A DNA stretch of 64,000 nucleotides from JBCBDX01 sp039822005 (GTDB taxonomy: Bacteria > Pseudomonadota > Alphaproteobacteria > Rhizobiales > Rhizobiaceae): positions 1 to 64,000 of the forward strand of contig JBCBMZ010000007.1 of assembly GCA_039822005.1 (NCBI GenBank). The letters are read 5' to 3'. The position numbers and the translations under genes were made by a program. Positions 36,090 to 45,140 of the stretch are shown here, piece after piece (positions within the stretch are counted from its first letter, which is position 1; each line of letters starts with the position of its first letter). The notes beneath the pieces are model-generated. The model was not told where the DNA came from and made no database searches. It worked only from the letters and a program-made list of their open reading frames with translations.

Positions 36090-36427
36090 CGTTTCTCTCG
36101 ATCATCCCCGCTTGAGCTGAGGTGTTTGAAACGTTGCCTCAGACAATCACCGCCGCTCGTCTGTCTTCGCTCTCAAGGGGCTGGACCGCCCCGATGCGTG
36201 TCAAGTCTTTGTAATACATGGTCCCAAAAACTGCGCCTTGAGACACCGGAAAACTACGAGTATGCGGGACAAGACAGACGCGGCGGCAGGAAGACTGTTT
36301 TATGCGCCCTTGGAGGTTCTGACCGACAGGTAACTTCGCACAACGCCTTCCATGCCACAGCGGTGCAATTTGTGTGCGGCGCGTTTCGAACGTGTGGTTT
36401 CAGGGGCGGAATTGGCAAGTTAGTAGG

Positions 36428-36541
36428 CATTGCCGACCTCCGGATGCATAAGGCCTTCGCAAGCGCAGCGAATGTCCGCAATCTGATACTCCGAAAGATG
36501 ATGGCGAACGGCAGCAAAGGGCGGGAAGCGGACATTCGCAT
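36428..36541. repeat. Dispersed intergenic repeat, copy A
   Basis: About 110 bases containing CATTGCCGACCTCCGG, GCAGCGAATGTCCGCAATCT, GATACTCCGAAA and a tail GGGCGGGAAGCGGACATTCG. Copy B (55412-55520) matches along nearly the whole length and copy C (49793-49860) over the middle. The copy lies between the tartrate module and the DUF1348/metal-uptake tract. Confidence 0.7.
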
Positions 36542-36678
36542 CTAACATACTCTCGCTCTTTGTGGGCAGGCATGCTCGCTTTGATTATGCATACAGCGCC
36601 AGACCAATCTAAATACTACACTTAGAACGACCCGCTTGAATATTCCTATAAGCCTTGCCCACCACTATTCTCAATTTG

Positions 36679-37143
36679 TTACAATCCAAGCTCACTCAGG
36701 CCTGGGTGATCGTCCGGGCGGCGGCCTTGGGGCCAGCGGAATTTGCGGTCTTCTTCGGTGATGGGAACATCATTGATACTGGCGTGGCGTACCGCCATGT
36801 AGCCTTCTTCATCAAACTCCCAGTTTTCATTGCCGTAAGAGCGGAACCAACGACCGTCATCATCATGCCACTCATAGGCAAAACGCACGGCAATGCGGTT
36901 GTCTGTAAACGCCCACAATTCCTTGATCAACCGATACTCATGCTCCATTGCCCATTTGCGTGTCAGAAAGGCTTCAATCTCGTCCCGCCCTTTGGGAAAC
37001 TCGGATCGGTTTCGCCAACGGCTATCGGATGTATACGCCTGCGACACCTTTGCCGGATCGCGGCCGTTCCAACCGTCTTCAGCTGCGCGGATTTTCGCTT
37101 TGGCGGTCTCTTCAACAAACGGGGGAAATGGTGGTCGGCTCAT
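36679..37143 (-). CDS. DUF1348 (SnoaL/NTF2-like) protein
   Basis: The 154-residue protein matches the DUF1348 pattern: AKAKIRAAEDGWNGRDP, WRNRSEFPKGRDEIEAFL, RIAVRFAYEWHDDDGRWFRSYGNENWEFDEEG split across the NTF2-like cone, and the C-terminal RWPQGRRPDDHPGL. The fold forms a ligand pocket; the substrate is unknown. ATG 37143 has AGGAA upstream; the longer in-frame extension is not supported. It lies 19 bases beyond the importer permease and is probably the last gene of the minus-strand tract. Confidence 0.85.
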   Translation of the reverse strand: MSRPPFPPFVEETAKAKIRAAEDGWNGRDPAKVSQAYTSDSRWRNRSEFPKGRDEIEAFLTRKWAMEHEYRLIKELWAFTDNRIAVRFAYEWHDDDGRWFRSYGNENWEFDEEGYMAVRHASINDVPITEEDRKFRWPQGRRPDDHPGLSELGL

Positions 37144-37162
37144 AGTCTGGTTCCTAGGTTCT

Positions 37163-38263
37163 TCAAAAACGACGAATAAGACCCAACACAAACAGAGCGC
37201 CAATAGATGTCGTGACGATACCAATCGGCAATTCCTGCGGACTGAGAATGGTGCGTGCAAACGTGTCGCTAACAAGCAATATCGCTGCTCCAAAAAAAGC
37301 AGACACCAAAAGCAAGTTGGCGTGGATCGGGCCTGTGAGAGCGCGTGCGAGATGCGGCACCATCAAGCCGACGAAACCGATAACTCCGGTCACAGATACA
37401 AAGGCAGCCGTTGAAAACGCACACACTAGAAACGTTGCACGGCGCAGCCATTCCACATCGACGCCCAAGGTCATTGCGGTCTCATCCCCCGCCAAAAAGG
37501 CGTCGAACTGTCTATGGCGAGAGAGGGCAAAAGCAAACACGACGACAAACCCAACAAGTGCAATAGGAAGGACATTCCAGCGTGCAAGGCCGAGCCCGCC
37601 AAGCGACCAAAACAATACCGAATGTGCAGCGCGCTGGTCACCCGCAAACACAAGATAGTTTGTCACCGCCATAAAGAAGAAGGAGACGGCCAATCCCGCC
37701 AAGATTAGCCGCTCCGGCCCTTGCTCCATCAACTTGCTGACCAATGCGAGTACGATGATAGAGGCCAACATACCACCGGCAAAAGCGGCCAGCGGCAGTG
37801 TCCAAAATCCAAGAACATCACCGGTTACAGTAATTACCAGAACGGCACCCGCGGCCGCGCCAGATGAAAGACCAAACAGAAACGGATCGGCTAAATCATT
37901 GCGCGTCACAGTCTGTAAAAGGCAGCCAACTACACCGAGGCCGCCGCCTACCAAAATTGCGAGCACCGCACGGGGCAACCGCAGGTCGACAACGATCCTG
38001 TCCATCGGCGAAACGCTGCCCTGAACGTTCTGACCGAATGCAGCATCGCCAAGGGCGTCCACGACCATGGGGATGGTGAATCGAACAGAGCCAATTGATA
38101 TCGCTATCAATGCCAGTGCGCCCAAGAGGATCAAACCAGCCGTTACAATCAATGCTGGTTTTAAAACTCTCCTTGAGCCTTGTACGTCATGGTCCGCAGG
38201 CGCGGTGTTATAATCATGAATTGCCAGGATACATCGCCTCAGACATTTTGGAGATGGCATCAA
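37163..38263 (-). CDS. FecCD-type ABC importer permease
   Basis: The 366-residue permease has about nine or ten spans and FecCD/BtuC landmarks: VDLRLPRAVLAILVGGGLGVVG near 90, NDLADPFLFGLSSGAA near 120, and GVIGFVGLMVPHLAR near 285. It imports iron-chelate, cobalamin or another metal complex with the ATPase and binding protein encoded upstream. The start overlaps the binding-protein gene by 50 bases; the exact codon is uncertain because the first 30 residues look atypical. Confidence 0.88.
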   Translation of the reverse strand: MMPSPKCLRRCILAIHDYNTAPADHDVQGSRRVLKPALIVTAGLILLGALALIAISIGSVRFTIPMVVDALGDAAFGQNVQGSVSPMDRIVVDLRLPRAVLAILVGGGLGVVGCLLQTVTRNDLADPFLFGLSSGAAAGAVLVITVTGDVLGFWTLPLAAFAGGMLASIIVLALVSKLMEQGPERLILAGLAVSFFFMAVTNYLVFAGDQRAAHSVLFWSLGGLGLARWNVLPIALVGFVVVFAFALSRHRQFDAFLAGDETAMTLGVDVEWLRRATFLVCAFSTAAFVSVTGVIGFVGLMVPHLARALTGPIHANLLLVSAFFGAAILLVSDTFARTILSPQELPIGIVTTSIGALFVLGLIRRF

Positions 38264-39161
38264 TGTTAGATGGTCCGGGTGTCAACTCTTCGTAACGCAG
38301 TGGCACATAGCGCTCGTTCTGAACTGCATCTGTCAGCGACATCACGGGGTGTTCTTTCAGGAACTGCATTAAGCCAGCCGCGCCAGAACCGCCTTGGTAG
38401 TCAAGCAGCACCAGAAATTGAGGGTTGGCAGCAGCGACGGCTTCCCAAGATGTCGTGCCCCAGCTGGTTTCCATCTCGGCCATGACGTTGGTACCGCCTG
38501 CCGCTTCGATCATGGCGTTCGTGATGGCGTATTTTCCTGCGGTAAAGGGCTTGTCCGTCCCGGAGTCATACAGGAAGACACGCAGCTTGTTCTCGTTGGG
38601 CACGTTTTGCTGGATCGTGGCCAACTCGGCTTTCCAGCTGTCTACAAGTGCTTGCGCTTTATCTTGCCTGTCAAAGACTGTGCCCAAACGCAGTACGTCA
38701 TCAAACAACAGATCCATTGAGGCAGCCGGGCGGTCGTCATGCAAATGCACACAGCTCTCGGTCAAAACCAGCGTTTGAATGTCCTGAGCTGCCAATGTGT
38801 CAGGCGTAACCTCACCACCGGGACGCATGCCGTAGTACCAACCCGCGATAAAGAGATCAGGCGAGACGGCAACGAGATTTTCCATCGTTGGATACTTCGG
38901 TGCCAGTTCGGGAATGTCGCCGCGCATGGCTTCAAATTCCGGGCTGGTCTTGTACCAGCCGCTAATGCCGGTCACACCCACCATTTTGTCTTGCAAGCCT
39001 AAGGAAAAGGCCATCTCGGACATGTTTATGTCGTGCACAACGACCCGTTCGGGTGTCTCCGCAAGCGTCAGTTCCGTGCCGCAATTATCCACTGTGACCG
39101 GGGCGGCCAATGCAGAAGACGCAAATAGGCAGAGTGAGAACGTCAAACTTGATCTCTTCAT
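38214..39161 (-). CDS. Periplasmic binding protein of the FecCD-type importer
   Basis: The 315-residue BtuF/FhuD-like protein has a signal peptide (about 1-19, SSALA-AP) followed by two lobes joined by a long helix: ERVVVHDINMSEMAFSLGL, LVAVSPDLFIAGWYYGMRP, and PQFLVLLDYQGG. It has a possible metal-binding patch CVHLHDD near 138-144. Start and stop overlap its neighbours in the minus-strand operon (four bases with the ATPase). Ligand unknown: siderophore, cobalamin or a metallophore. Confidence 0.86.
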   Translation of the reverse strand: MKRSSLTFSLCLFASSALAAPVTVDNCGTELTLAETPERVVVHDINMSEMAFSLGLQDKMVGVTGISGWYKTSPEFEAMRGDIPELAPKYPTMENLVAVSPDLFIAGWYYGMRPGGEVTPDTLAAQDIQTLVLTESCVHLHDDRPAASMDLLFDDVLRLGTVFDRQDKAQALVDSWKAELATIQQNVPNENKLRVFLYDSGTDKPFTAGKYAITNAMIEAAGGTNVMAEMETSWGTTSWEAVAAANPQFLVLLDYQGGSGAAGLMQFLKEHPVMSLTDAVQNERYVPLRYEELTPGPSNIDAISKMSEAMYPGNS

Positions 39162-40036
39162 AACAGAGTACCTTTCTTTTCAGTTTGAGCCTGTGCTGTT
39201 GGTTCGTTTTGTTGACCGGTCTCGCGCAACTTGCGTACGATCGGAACATCCAAAACCGAGATTGAATGCCCGTCGATTGGATGGGCAAGACGGTGCATGT
39301 CGACATCAAATGTTTCGCGTACACGCTGTGATGTCAGCGCTTCAATGGGGGGTCCACATGCAATCAGACGCCCGTCTTCAAGCACTGCGACCTCATCGGC
39401 AAAATCATCTACCAATGTGAGATCGTGCAGTGACGCCACAACTGCAATGCCCAGCGAGGTGACAAGACTGAGCAATTCACCACGTGCGCTTGGGTCGAGG
39501 TGATTGGTTGGCTCATCCAAAATCAAAAGGGAAGGCTCTTGGCACACAGCGCGGGCGATCATGGTCCGTTGGCGTTCTCCACCGGATAGGCTCTGCAGCC
39601 GTCGATTTGCTAGCGGGCCAAGCCCGACAATTTCCAATGCTTCATGAACATTGTCTTTGTACTCTGCGGGTCGCGATAGACCACGGGGCATAAGTCCCAA
39701 AGCTACATATTCTGCGACACTCAGGCGCCCATCCGGCGTACTGGACTGGCCAACATAGGCAATGTGGCGCGCCCGCTCGCGACAGCTGTAGCTTTCCATT
39801 GGCGCGCCATTGAGATTGACCGTGCCGGCATCGGATTTGACCAAGCCGGCCAGCATACGAATAAGGCTGGTCTTGCCCGCCCCGTTTCGACCAACCAAAG
39901 CAAGCACCTGCCCGTTCCCGACCGAAAGGGAAACCCGATCCACCAGCCAGATGTCTTTGCCAAGCGAAGAGCGCTTGGTGTGCAACGAAGCGCTATTCAA
40001 TTCGACAACCGGCTTGATGGGTAGGCAGACGTTCAT
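39158..40036 (-). CDS. ATP-binding protein of the FecCD-type importer
   Basis: The 292-residue ABC ATPase has Walker A GRNGAGKTS near 49-57, signature LSGGERQR near 150, Walker B LLILDEPTNHLD and the switch His in VASLHDLTLV. It is close to FecE/BtuD ATPases. About 40 extra C-terminal residues after the domain end in a Gln/Thr-rich stretch. It overlaps the DUF1636 gene by four bases upstream and the binding-protein gene by four downstream. Confidence 0.9.
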   Translation of the reverse strand: MNVCLPIKPVVELNSASLHTKRSSLGKDIWLVDRVSLSVGNGQVLALVGRNGAGKTSLIRMLAGLVKSDAGTVNLNGAPMESYSCRERARHIAYVGQSSTPDGRLSVAEYVALGLMPRGLSRPAEYKDNVHEALEIVGLGPLANRRLQSLSGGERQRTMIARAVCQEPSLLILDEPTNHLDPSARGELLSLVTSLGIAVVASLHDLTLVDDFADEVAVLEDGRLIACGPPIEALTSQRVRETFDVDMHRLAHPIDGHSISVLDVPIVRKLRETGQQNEPTAQAQTEKKGTLL

Positions 40037-40461
40037 GAAACTACCTCAACTTGACCAGTGGTCGTTCTTGGCGGTGCCGGGATGCGTGCGAGCGTTTTGT
40101 TGGCGAGTGCTGATGGACGATCCCTTGAGCTGCACCACCCATCATCCAAGGATGCATAGTACTCAGCAAAAACAATCAATGGTTCCAATGGTCCATCCGG
40201 ATCGATGTCGCCAAACAAGTAACAGGCTTTACGGTCACTTTGAAAAGCGACCGTACACGGGCGTGAACAACCAGCCATGCAATCCGCAGCCTTCAGCTCA
40301 AATTGCGGGACAGGTAGCGAATTTTCCAACGCTTGCATCAACCGTGTCATGAGGCGTGAGCCAGGCGAATAGGCTGCACCACCGCGACTATTCCGTCTTG
40401 CTTGCTTCGGCTCTCTGCAGCTTGTGCAAATTACAATTTGATGAATTGGCGTTGCAGTCAC
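40033..40461 (-). CDS. DUF1636 putative metal-binding protein
   Basis: The 142-residue protein has the DUF1636 cysteine layout: VICTSCRE at the N-terminus and AADCMAGCSRPCTVAFQ near 60, ending with a YLFGDIDP block. The first part resembles a thioredoxin-like [2Fe-2S] ferredoxin. The family commonly sits beside CobW GTPases and B12/metal genes, as here. The four-base overlap with the importer ATPase indicates co-translation. Function unproven. Confidence 0.82.
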   Translation of the reverse strand: MTATPIHQIVICTSCREPKQARRNSRGGAAYSPGSRLMTRLMQALENSLPVPQFELKAADCMAGCSRPCTVAFQSDRKACYLFGDIDPDGPLEPLIVFAEYYASLDDGWCSSRDRPSALANKTLARIPAPPRTTTGQVEVVS

Positions 40462-40552
40462 GTGGCCGTTTCTCCTACTTCAATACGCTTACTCAGTTGC
40501 CGCTAGCGATTTGGGAATGGGTTGATGCCTCCGTTGTCTTACCTTGCCAGCG

Positions 40553-41674
40553 TTATTGCAGGCGCAGTTCACCTATCGTGATAAAGTCCAAACTGCCGCC
40601 CCTCGTTCCCACCGCCAGCACATTGGAACTGGCTCCCACCCAGTCCAAGCCGGATATCGTTTCATCGTCGGCAATCCGGGCGAATGCTGCCTCGCCCTTT
40701 TGCAAGCCACCGATCAGGACCGTGCCAGTGGTGTAGCCGCCCGCGACCAGTGGACGGGTTGGATGAGGAGCCACAGCGGTCACGCGCCCGGTGTAGACAT
40801 AACCAATTTCGACTGGAGGCAGACGCCCGGGTCCAACATCTCCAAAGGGCCACGCGGTCACAACATCTGCGCCGGAACACACTAGCTGCACAGGCCCAGT
40901 CTCAGGTGTTGTCCAATCCAGCATATGCGGCTTTGCCGGGTAGCCTCCCAGACGGAAATCCTTGTCGGTGACCAGATCCCAAACATGCAATTCCCGCTCC
41001 TGTGTCGCTGAAACGACAAAGCGTCCATCTGGTGACCACGACACAGCGATATGAAACCCTTTCCAGCAGAGAGTTACGCCCTCGTCTGACCCATCGAGCG
41101 ACCAGAGAGTTACGCCATCATAGTGGCTCACGGCCAAACGCTTGCCGTCAGGTGAAAAGGCCAGACCGGAAACACTGCTTGGATGATTGTCGAACTCAAA
41201 ATCTTGAGCGCCGCTTTCACTTTGCGCTGTCGGCAGCACGATGGCTTTCTTGCCGACCGCAAACGCCACCATGCCGGTTTTGGGTGCCACTACCAATGAC
41301 GACAACCATTCGCCAGGTGATGTGAACAGTGTGTTGCGATTGCCATTTTTAAGGTCATGCGCAGAGAGCCTGCCATCTTGGGCGATGGAAAACAGCGTGT
41401 CGCCTTGATCTGCAAGCCCGGTTACCGCCGCATCGTGAGGCTTCAAATGCGGACCAAGATCACCTGCAGAGGAAAACACGCCGATCTCACCATTGCCCAA
41501 CCCTACCGCAACGCCGCATCCTTCTACGGATCCGCTTAAGCCCTTTACCCGCGTTACGTTGGCTTGAGCGCGGGTGTTGATCGTCGTAATGCCTGGTGCG
41601 AGGCGCGTTGTGCCCTGATCAATTGCCCCGGGCGACGGGGCTGGCATATCCGTGTTCCAGACATCAGTCTCCAT
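40553..41674 (-). CDS. WD40 repeat protein paired with CobW
   Basis: The 373-residue protein is predicted to be a single beta-propeller with WD-like repeats, for example SGLAFSPDGKRLAVSHYDGVTLW-type and AVSWSPDGRFVVSATQERELHVWD-type blades, each carrying a G-K or D-G turn. No signal peptide is seen, so it is cytoplasmic. Its ATG (41674) overlaps the cobW-type stop by one base, so the two products probably interact, perhaps as scaffold and metal chaperone. Confidence 0.82.
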   Translation of the reverse strand: METDVWNTDMPAPSPGAIDQGTTRLAPGITTINTRAQANVTRVKGLSGSVEGCGVAVGLGNGEIGVFSSAGDLGPHLKPHDAAVTGLADQGDTLFSIAQDGRLSAHDLKNGNRNTLFTSPGEWLSSLVVAPKTGMVAFAVGKKAIVLPTAQSESGAQDFEFDNHPSSVSGLAFSPDGKRLAVSHYDGVTLWSLDGSDEGVTLCWKGFHIAVSWSPDGRFVVSATQERELHVWDLVTDKDFRLGGYPAKPHMLDWTTPETGPVQLVCSGADVVTAWPFGDVGPGRLPPVEIGYVYTGRVTAVAPHPTRPLVAGGYTTGTVLIGGLQKGEAAFARIADDETISGLDWVGASSNVLAVGTRGGSLDFITIGELRLQ

Positions 41675-42738
41675 CACGCGGCCGCCTTGATGGCAGCACA
41701 GGCTGCGAACGAGGAAGCCAAAGCTTCCTCGTCCAGATTGCGCCCGATAAACACCAAACGGCTGACCGGTGCAGGTGTATCCCAGTCAACGCCCCATTCG
41801 GAATCCATGACCATATGGACGCCTTGGAAAACGTAGCGGCGATCATCGCCGTTGATCTTGAGAATACCCTTGCTACGGAAAATATCCGTGCCCTGCTCGC
41901 GAATCAGCATCCGCATCCACTCCGAAAAGCGCCGGGCATCAATGGGTTCACCGCAGGTCAATGATACCGAAGTGATGCTGTCATCATGCTCGTGATCTTC
42001 CGGATCTTCTTCCAGAAAGCCGGGTTCAAGCTCAAGGAGCGTTTGTAGGTCAAAACTGCCTTGATCTAGAATTTCGCCCAAGTCCACGCCGGAATTGGTC
42101 GTTGTGAAAAGACGGGCATGCGGATTGATCTGGCGGACTTTCGCTTTCACTGTCCCTAGTTCACCGTCGGAAACCAAGTCCTGCTTGTTGATGATCAGCA
42201 CATCAGCAAAAGCCACTTGCTCTTCTGCCTCATGCTGTTCATCCACCTTACCGAGGAAGTGTTTGGCATCGATGAGTGTGACAACTGTATCGAGCTTCAC
42301 CCGGTCGCGCAGATCATCATCGACAAAGAATGTCTGCACGACAGGTCCGGGGTCAGCAAGACCAGTGGTCTCAACAAGGATACCGTCAAAGTCATCCGCA
42401 CGATCCATCAACCCCGAAAGTATGCGAATGAGATCGCCCCGAACAGTGCAACAGATGCACCCATTATTCATCTCAAAGATTTCTTCTTCCGCGTCCAGAA
42501 CAAGCTCGTTGTCGATACCCGTTTCGCCAAACTCGTTGACGACAACCGCATAGCGCTTGCCATGGTTCTCAGTCAGAATACGGTTGAGCAAGGTGGTTTT
42601 GCCCGCACCAAGATAACCGGTCAGAATGGTGACAGGTGTTTTGCCATCAGTAGACATTTGCGGCACGGTGCGCGCATCGTCTTGGCATACATCTTCAGCG
42701 CACGCTGAACCACCGGTTTCATTGAGAATCTCTGTCAT
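41674..42738 (-). CDS. CobW/COG0523 family GTPase (metal chaperone)
   Basis: The 354-residue G3E GTPase has Walker A TGYLGAGKTTLLNRIL near 40-55, the metal motif C94-I-C96-C97, Walker B-like ETTGLADPGP and NKQD (specificity loop). A C-terminal CobW_C domain (about 255-350) follows a His/Asp/Glu-rich stretch (EEDPEDHEHDD). The 27-residue N-terminal extension has two cysteines (CAEDVC) that may present a metal or bind a client. ATG 42738 has AGGGAG upstream. It lies 30 bases after cynS, so it is probably in the same transcript. The metal (Zn, Co or Fe) is not deducible. Confidence 0.9.
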   Translation of the reverse strand: MTEILNETGGSACAEDVCQDDARTVPQMSTDGKTPVTILTGYLGAGKTTLLNRILTENHGKRYAVVVNEFGETGIDNELVLDAEEEIFEMNNGCICCTVRGDLIRILSGLMDRADDFDGILVETTGLADPGPVVQTFFVDDDLRDRVKLDTVVTLIDAKHFLGKVDEQHEAEEQVAFADVLIINKQDLVSDGELGTVKAKVRQINPHARLFTTTNSGVDLGEILDQGSFDLQTLLELEPGFLEEDPEDHEHDDSITSVSLTCGEPIDARRFSEWMRMLIREQGTDIFRSKGILKINGDDRRYVFQGVHMVMDSEWGVDWDTPAPVSRLVFIGRNLDEEALASSFAACAAIKAAA

Positions 42739-42768
42739 CTGTTTGAACTCCCTGAACGCTGTTTCGGC

Positions 42769-43221
42769 TTAGTATGTTTTGTAAGGCAGGAACTTGCCGG
42801 ACATAGTGACCTTCACACGGTCACCCTTAGGATCGGGGACCCGACTGATATCCATGTCGAAATCAATGGCTGACATGATGCCATCGCCAAATTCTTCTTC
42901 GATCAGGCTTTTCATGGTCGTGCCGTAAATCATGACGATCTCATACAGGCGGTAGATCAAAGGATCGGTGGGCACTGAACTTGGCAGTGAGCCGCGATAA
43001 GGCACAGTCATCAACTGCGCGATTTCCTCTTCGGAAAAATTTATGCCGATGGCGGCACCCGCAGCCTCGGCTTGCTCCTTGGTCAGGGTAATTTGACCGA
43101 GGAGTGCAGCGGTCGTCCATTCTTTAGACTGACCAACGGCCTCGGCTATGTCACACCATTTCTTCCCGTTGAGTGTTTTGTACGCGACGATCTTTTCTGT
43201 CAGCTGTTCTCTCGTAATCAT
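42769..43221 (-). CDS. cynS: Cyanate hydratase (cyanase)
   Basis: Cyanase converts cyanate and bicarbonate to ammonia and two CO2. The 150-residue protein has an N-terminal helix-turn-helix-like domain and the C-terminal catalytic domain with R91 and E94 (YRLYE) and S117 (MSAID). These equal E. coli R96, E99 and S122 with a constant offset of five. The start overlaps the ABC ATPase stop by four bases, tying hydrolysis to uptake. Confidence 0.95.
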   Translation of the reverse strand: MITREQLTEKIVAYKTLNGKKWCDIAEAVGQSKEWTTAALLGQITLTKEQAEAAGAAIGINFSEEEIAQLMTVPYRGSLPSSVPTDPLIYRLYEIVMIYGTTMKSLIEEEFGDGIMSAIDFDMDISRVPDPKGDRVKVTMSGKFLPYKTY

Positions 43222-44150
43222 GACGCTTCTCTCTCCTTGGATGTCGCAGTCTTTTTGCTTTTGATTGGTTCGGTGGTGGCCGCCGGGCGCGCAATCGGCG
43301 GATTGCGCGGATCGAAATCTTCGGCGGAAATCTCAGCCGCGAAATTCTTGGAACGGTTGACCAGAAACTCGATCAGATGGTTACGCATGGGGTAGTAGTT
43401 TTCGTGCGTGTGCATGTCGGAGCGCGTGCGATCCTTCGGCAGCGTGTTCTCCACAATTTCGCAAACCCGAGCCTCCGGGCCATTGGTCATCAGCACGATA
43501 CGGTCAGCCAGTAGAATGGCCTCGTCAATGTCGTGGGTGATCATGAACGAGGTTTGGTTGGTCGCCTTGCAGATCGTGACCAGTTCATCTTGCAGGCTGC
43601 CCCGCGTGAGCGCATCAAGCGCCGAGAAAGGCTCGTCCATCAGCAAGATTTTCGGCTCAATTGAGAATGCACGGGCGATGCCAACACGCTGTTTCATCCC
43701 GCCCGAGAGTTGTGCAGGCTTCTTGTCCTCAGAGCCGGTCAAGTGCACCATGTCGATATATTGCTGGCATTGCTGGCGCACTTTGGCACTATCCCATTGC
43801 GGCCAGCGAGACTCAACGGCAAATGCGATGTTCGTCATGGCGGACATCCATGGCATGAGCGCGTGACCTTGGAAGACAACCGCGCGGTCGAGACTAGTAC
43901 CTGAGATCTCTTTGCCATCGACAATCACATGGCCACTGGTCGGCTCATCCAGGCCAGCAAGAATGTTGAGAAGTGTTGTCTTGCCACACCCGGAATGTCC
44001 GATCAGGCATACAAACTCGCCCTCGGCAACGTGAAAGCCGACATCTCCAAAAATTTGCGTAATGCCGTTGCCTGTCGGGTCGGGGAAACACCGCTCAAGA
44101 CCATCAACTTCGATCATTTTACGGGGTGCGACCGCGGCGGTTTCAGCCAT
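43218..44150 (-). CDS. Nitrate/cyanate-type ABC transporter ATPase
   Basis: The 310-residue NrtD/CynD/SsuB-type ATPase has Walker A GHSGCGKTTLLN, Q-loop VFQGHALMPW, signature LSGGMKQRVGIAR, Walker B LLMDEPFSALDA and switch His ITHDIDEAI. ATG 44150 has AAGGAG five bases upstream; an in-frame ATG at 44207 has none. Gene order binding protein-permease-ATPase-cynS implies cyanate as a ligand, with nitrate possible. Confidence 0.92.
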   Translation of the reverse strand: MAETAAVAPRKMIEVDGLERCFPDPTGNGITQIFGDVGFHVAEGEFVCLIGHSGCGKTTLLNILAGLDEPTSGHVIVDGKEISGTSLDRAVVFQGHALMPWMSAMTNIAFAVESRWPQWDSAKVRQQCQQYIDMVHLTGSEDKKPAQLSGGMKQRVGIARAFSIEPKILLMDEPFSALDALTRGSLQDELVTICKATNQTSFMITHDIDEAILLADRIVLMTNGPEARVCEIVENTLPKDRTRSDMHTHENYYPMRNHLIEFLVNRSKNFAAEISAEDFDPRNPPIARPAATTEPIKSKKTATSKEREAS

Positions 44151-44216
44151 ATCGGCTCCTTGGGGAAGAGGTGTTTTGATGAGTTGCGGCGGCGTCTTTT
44201 CAAGCATGGCTGGTCA

Positions 44217-45068
44217 TCACTCCGCATAGGCAACAAACTTGGCCGCTTGCGCCAGCATCATGTCGAGCACCATGCCGACAAGACCGATGAACACGATGGC
44301 TGAGACAACGCCTGTGATGGAAAGGTTGTTCCACTCATTCCAAACGAAGTAACCGATGCCTGTACCGCCCACGAGCATTTCAGCGGCGACAATCACGAGC
44401 CAGGCAATGCCGATGGAGATGCGCATGCCCGTAAGAATGGTTGGTGCCGCTGCTGGCAGGATCACGCGAAAGGCCGTACGCAATGGTTTGACTTCCAGCG
44501 TCTTTGCAACGTTTAGCCACTCTTTGCGCACTGAGGCCACACCAAATGAGGTGTTAATGAGCATGGGCCAGATCGAGCAAATGAAAATGACAAAGATCGC
44601 CGAAAGGCTGGAATCCTGGATTGTGTAGAGTGCCAGTGGCATCCAAGCGAGCGGCGAGACCGGCTTTAAAAGCTGAATAAACGGGTTGAGTGCACTATAC
44701 ATTAGCGGGCTCATCCCGATAAGAAAACCAAGCGGTATCGCAACCAGCACAGCCAGTCCAAAGCCGGCGAGGACCCGAAAAACCGAATAGGCAAGCTGAA
44801 TGCCGATGCCCTTGTCATTTGGCCCCGCATCATAAAACGGATCAGATACATGGCGCCAAAGTTCGGCGCCTACTTGATGGGGCTTCGGAAGTGCACTGTC
44901 GCCGTCTGTCGCTTGTTTGCCAAGAAGCGCTGCATATTCCGGATCAAGGCCTTCTGCAGCCGGTCCTTGCTGAGCCACAACAAAGCTGTGCCATGCAACC
45001 AGAAAGATGGCCAAAATAACCAATGAGAGGAAGCCGGCCTTGACCTTGAAAAGTGTGTCTTTTGTCAT
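44217..45068 (-). CDS. Nitrate/cyanate-type ABC transporter permease
   Basis: The 283-residue NrtB/SsuC-like permease starts with a span (about 12-32), then a periplasmic loop and the conserved five-span core. The EAA loop appears as EWLNVAKTLEVKPLRTAFRVILPAAAP split over residues about 175-205. It is unusual in having about 60 residues between the first span and the core. It lies between the binding-protein and ATPase genes. Confidence 0.9.
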   Translation of the reverse strand: MTKDTLFKVKAGFLSLVILAIFLVAWHSFVVAQQGPAAEGLDPEYAALLGKQATDGDSALPKPHQVGAELWRHVSDPFYDAGPNDKGIGIQLAYSVFRVLAGFGLAVLVAIPLGFLIGMSPLMYSALNPFIQLLKPVSPLAWMPLALYTIQDSSLSAIFVIFICSIWPMLINTSFGVASVRKEWLNVAKTLEVKPLRTAFRVILPAAAPTILTGMRISIGIAWLVIVAAEMLVGGTGIGYFVWNEWNNLSITGVVSAIVFIGLVGMVLDMMLAQAAKFVAYAE

Positions 45069-45101
45069 TCCAACGCTGCTTTTTTAAGATTCGAAATAGA
45101 T

Positions 45102-45133
45102 CGGGCGGCGAGCTTTTGTGTGCTCGCCGCCCG
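45102..45133. repeat. Perfect 12-base inverted repeat between binding-protein and permease genes
   Basis: CGGGCGGCGAGC (45102-45113) and GCTCGCCGCCCG (45122-45133) form a perfect 12-pair stem with an eight-base loop. On the mRNA it falls just after the binding-protein stop and has no T-run. Such hairpins protect the upstream message and raise binding-protein yield relative to the permease. Confidence 0.7.
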
Positions 45134-45140
45134 TTTGGTG

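Noticed and set aside
36126..36545. 139-codon plus-strand frame before the DUF1348 gene
   Set aside because: Its 3' third is the intergenic repeat, and the similar AANVRN-type peptide in copy B shows that the similarity comes from the DNA repeat rather than a protein.
35654..36660. Transposase or integrase remnants in the 1 kb gap after tartrate dehydrogenase
   Set aside because: Translations of all frames gave no recognisable DDE, HTH or integrase motif; only the repeat copy and a 38-codon frame could be supported.
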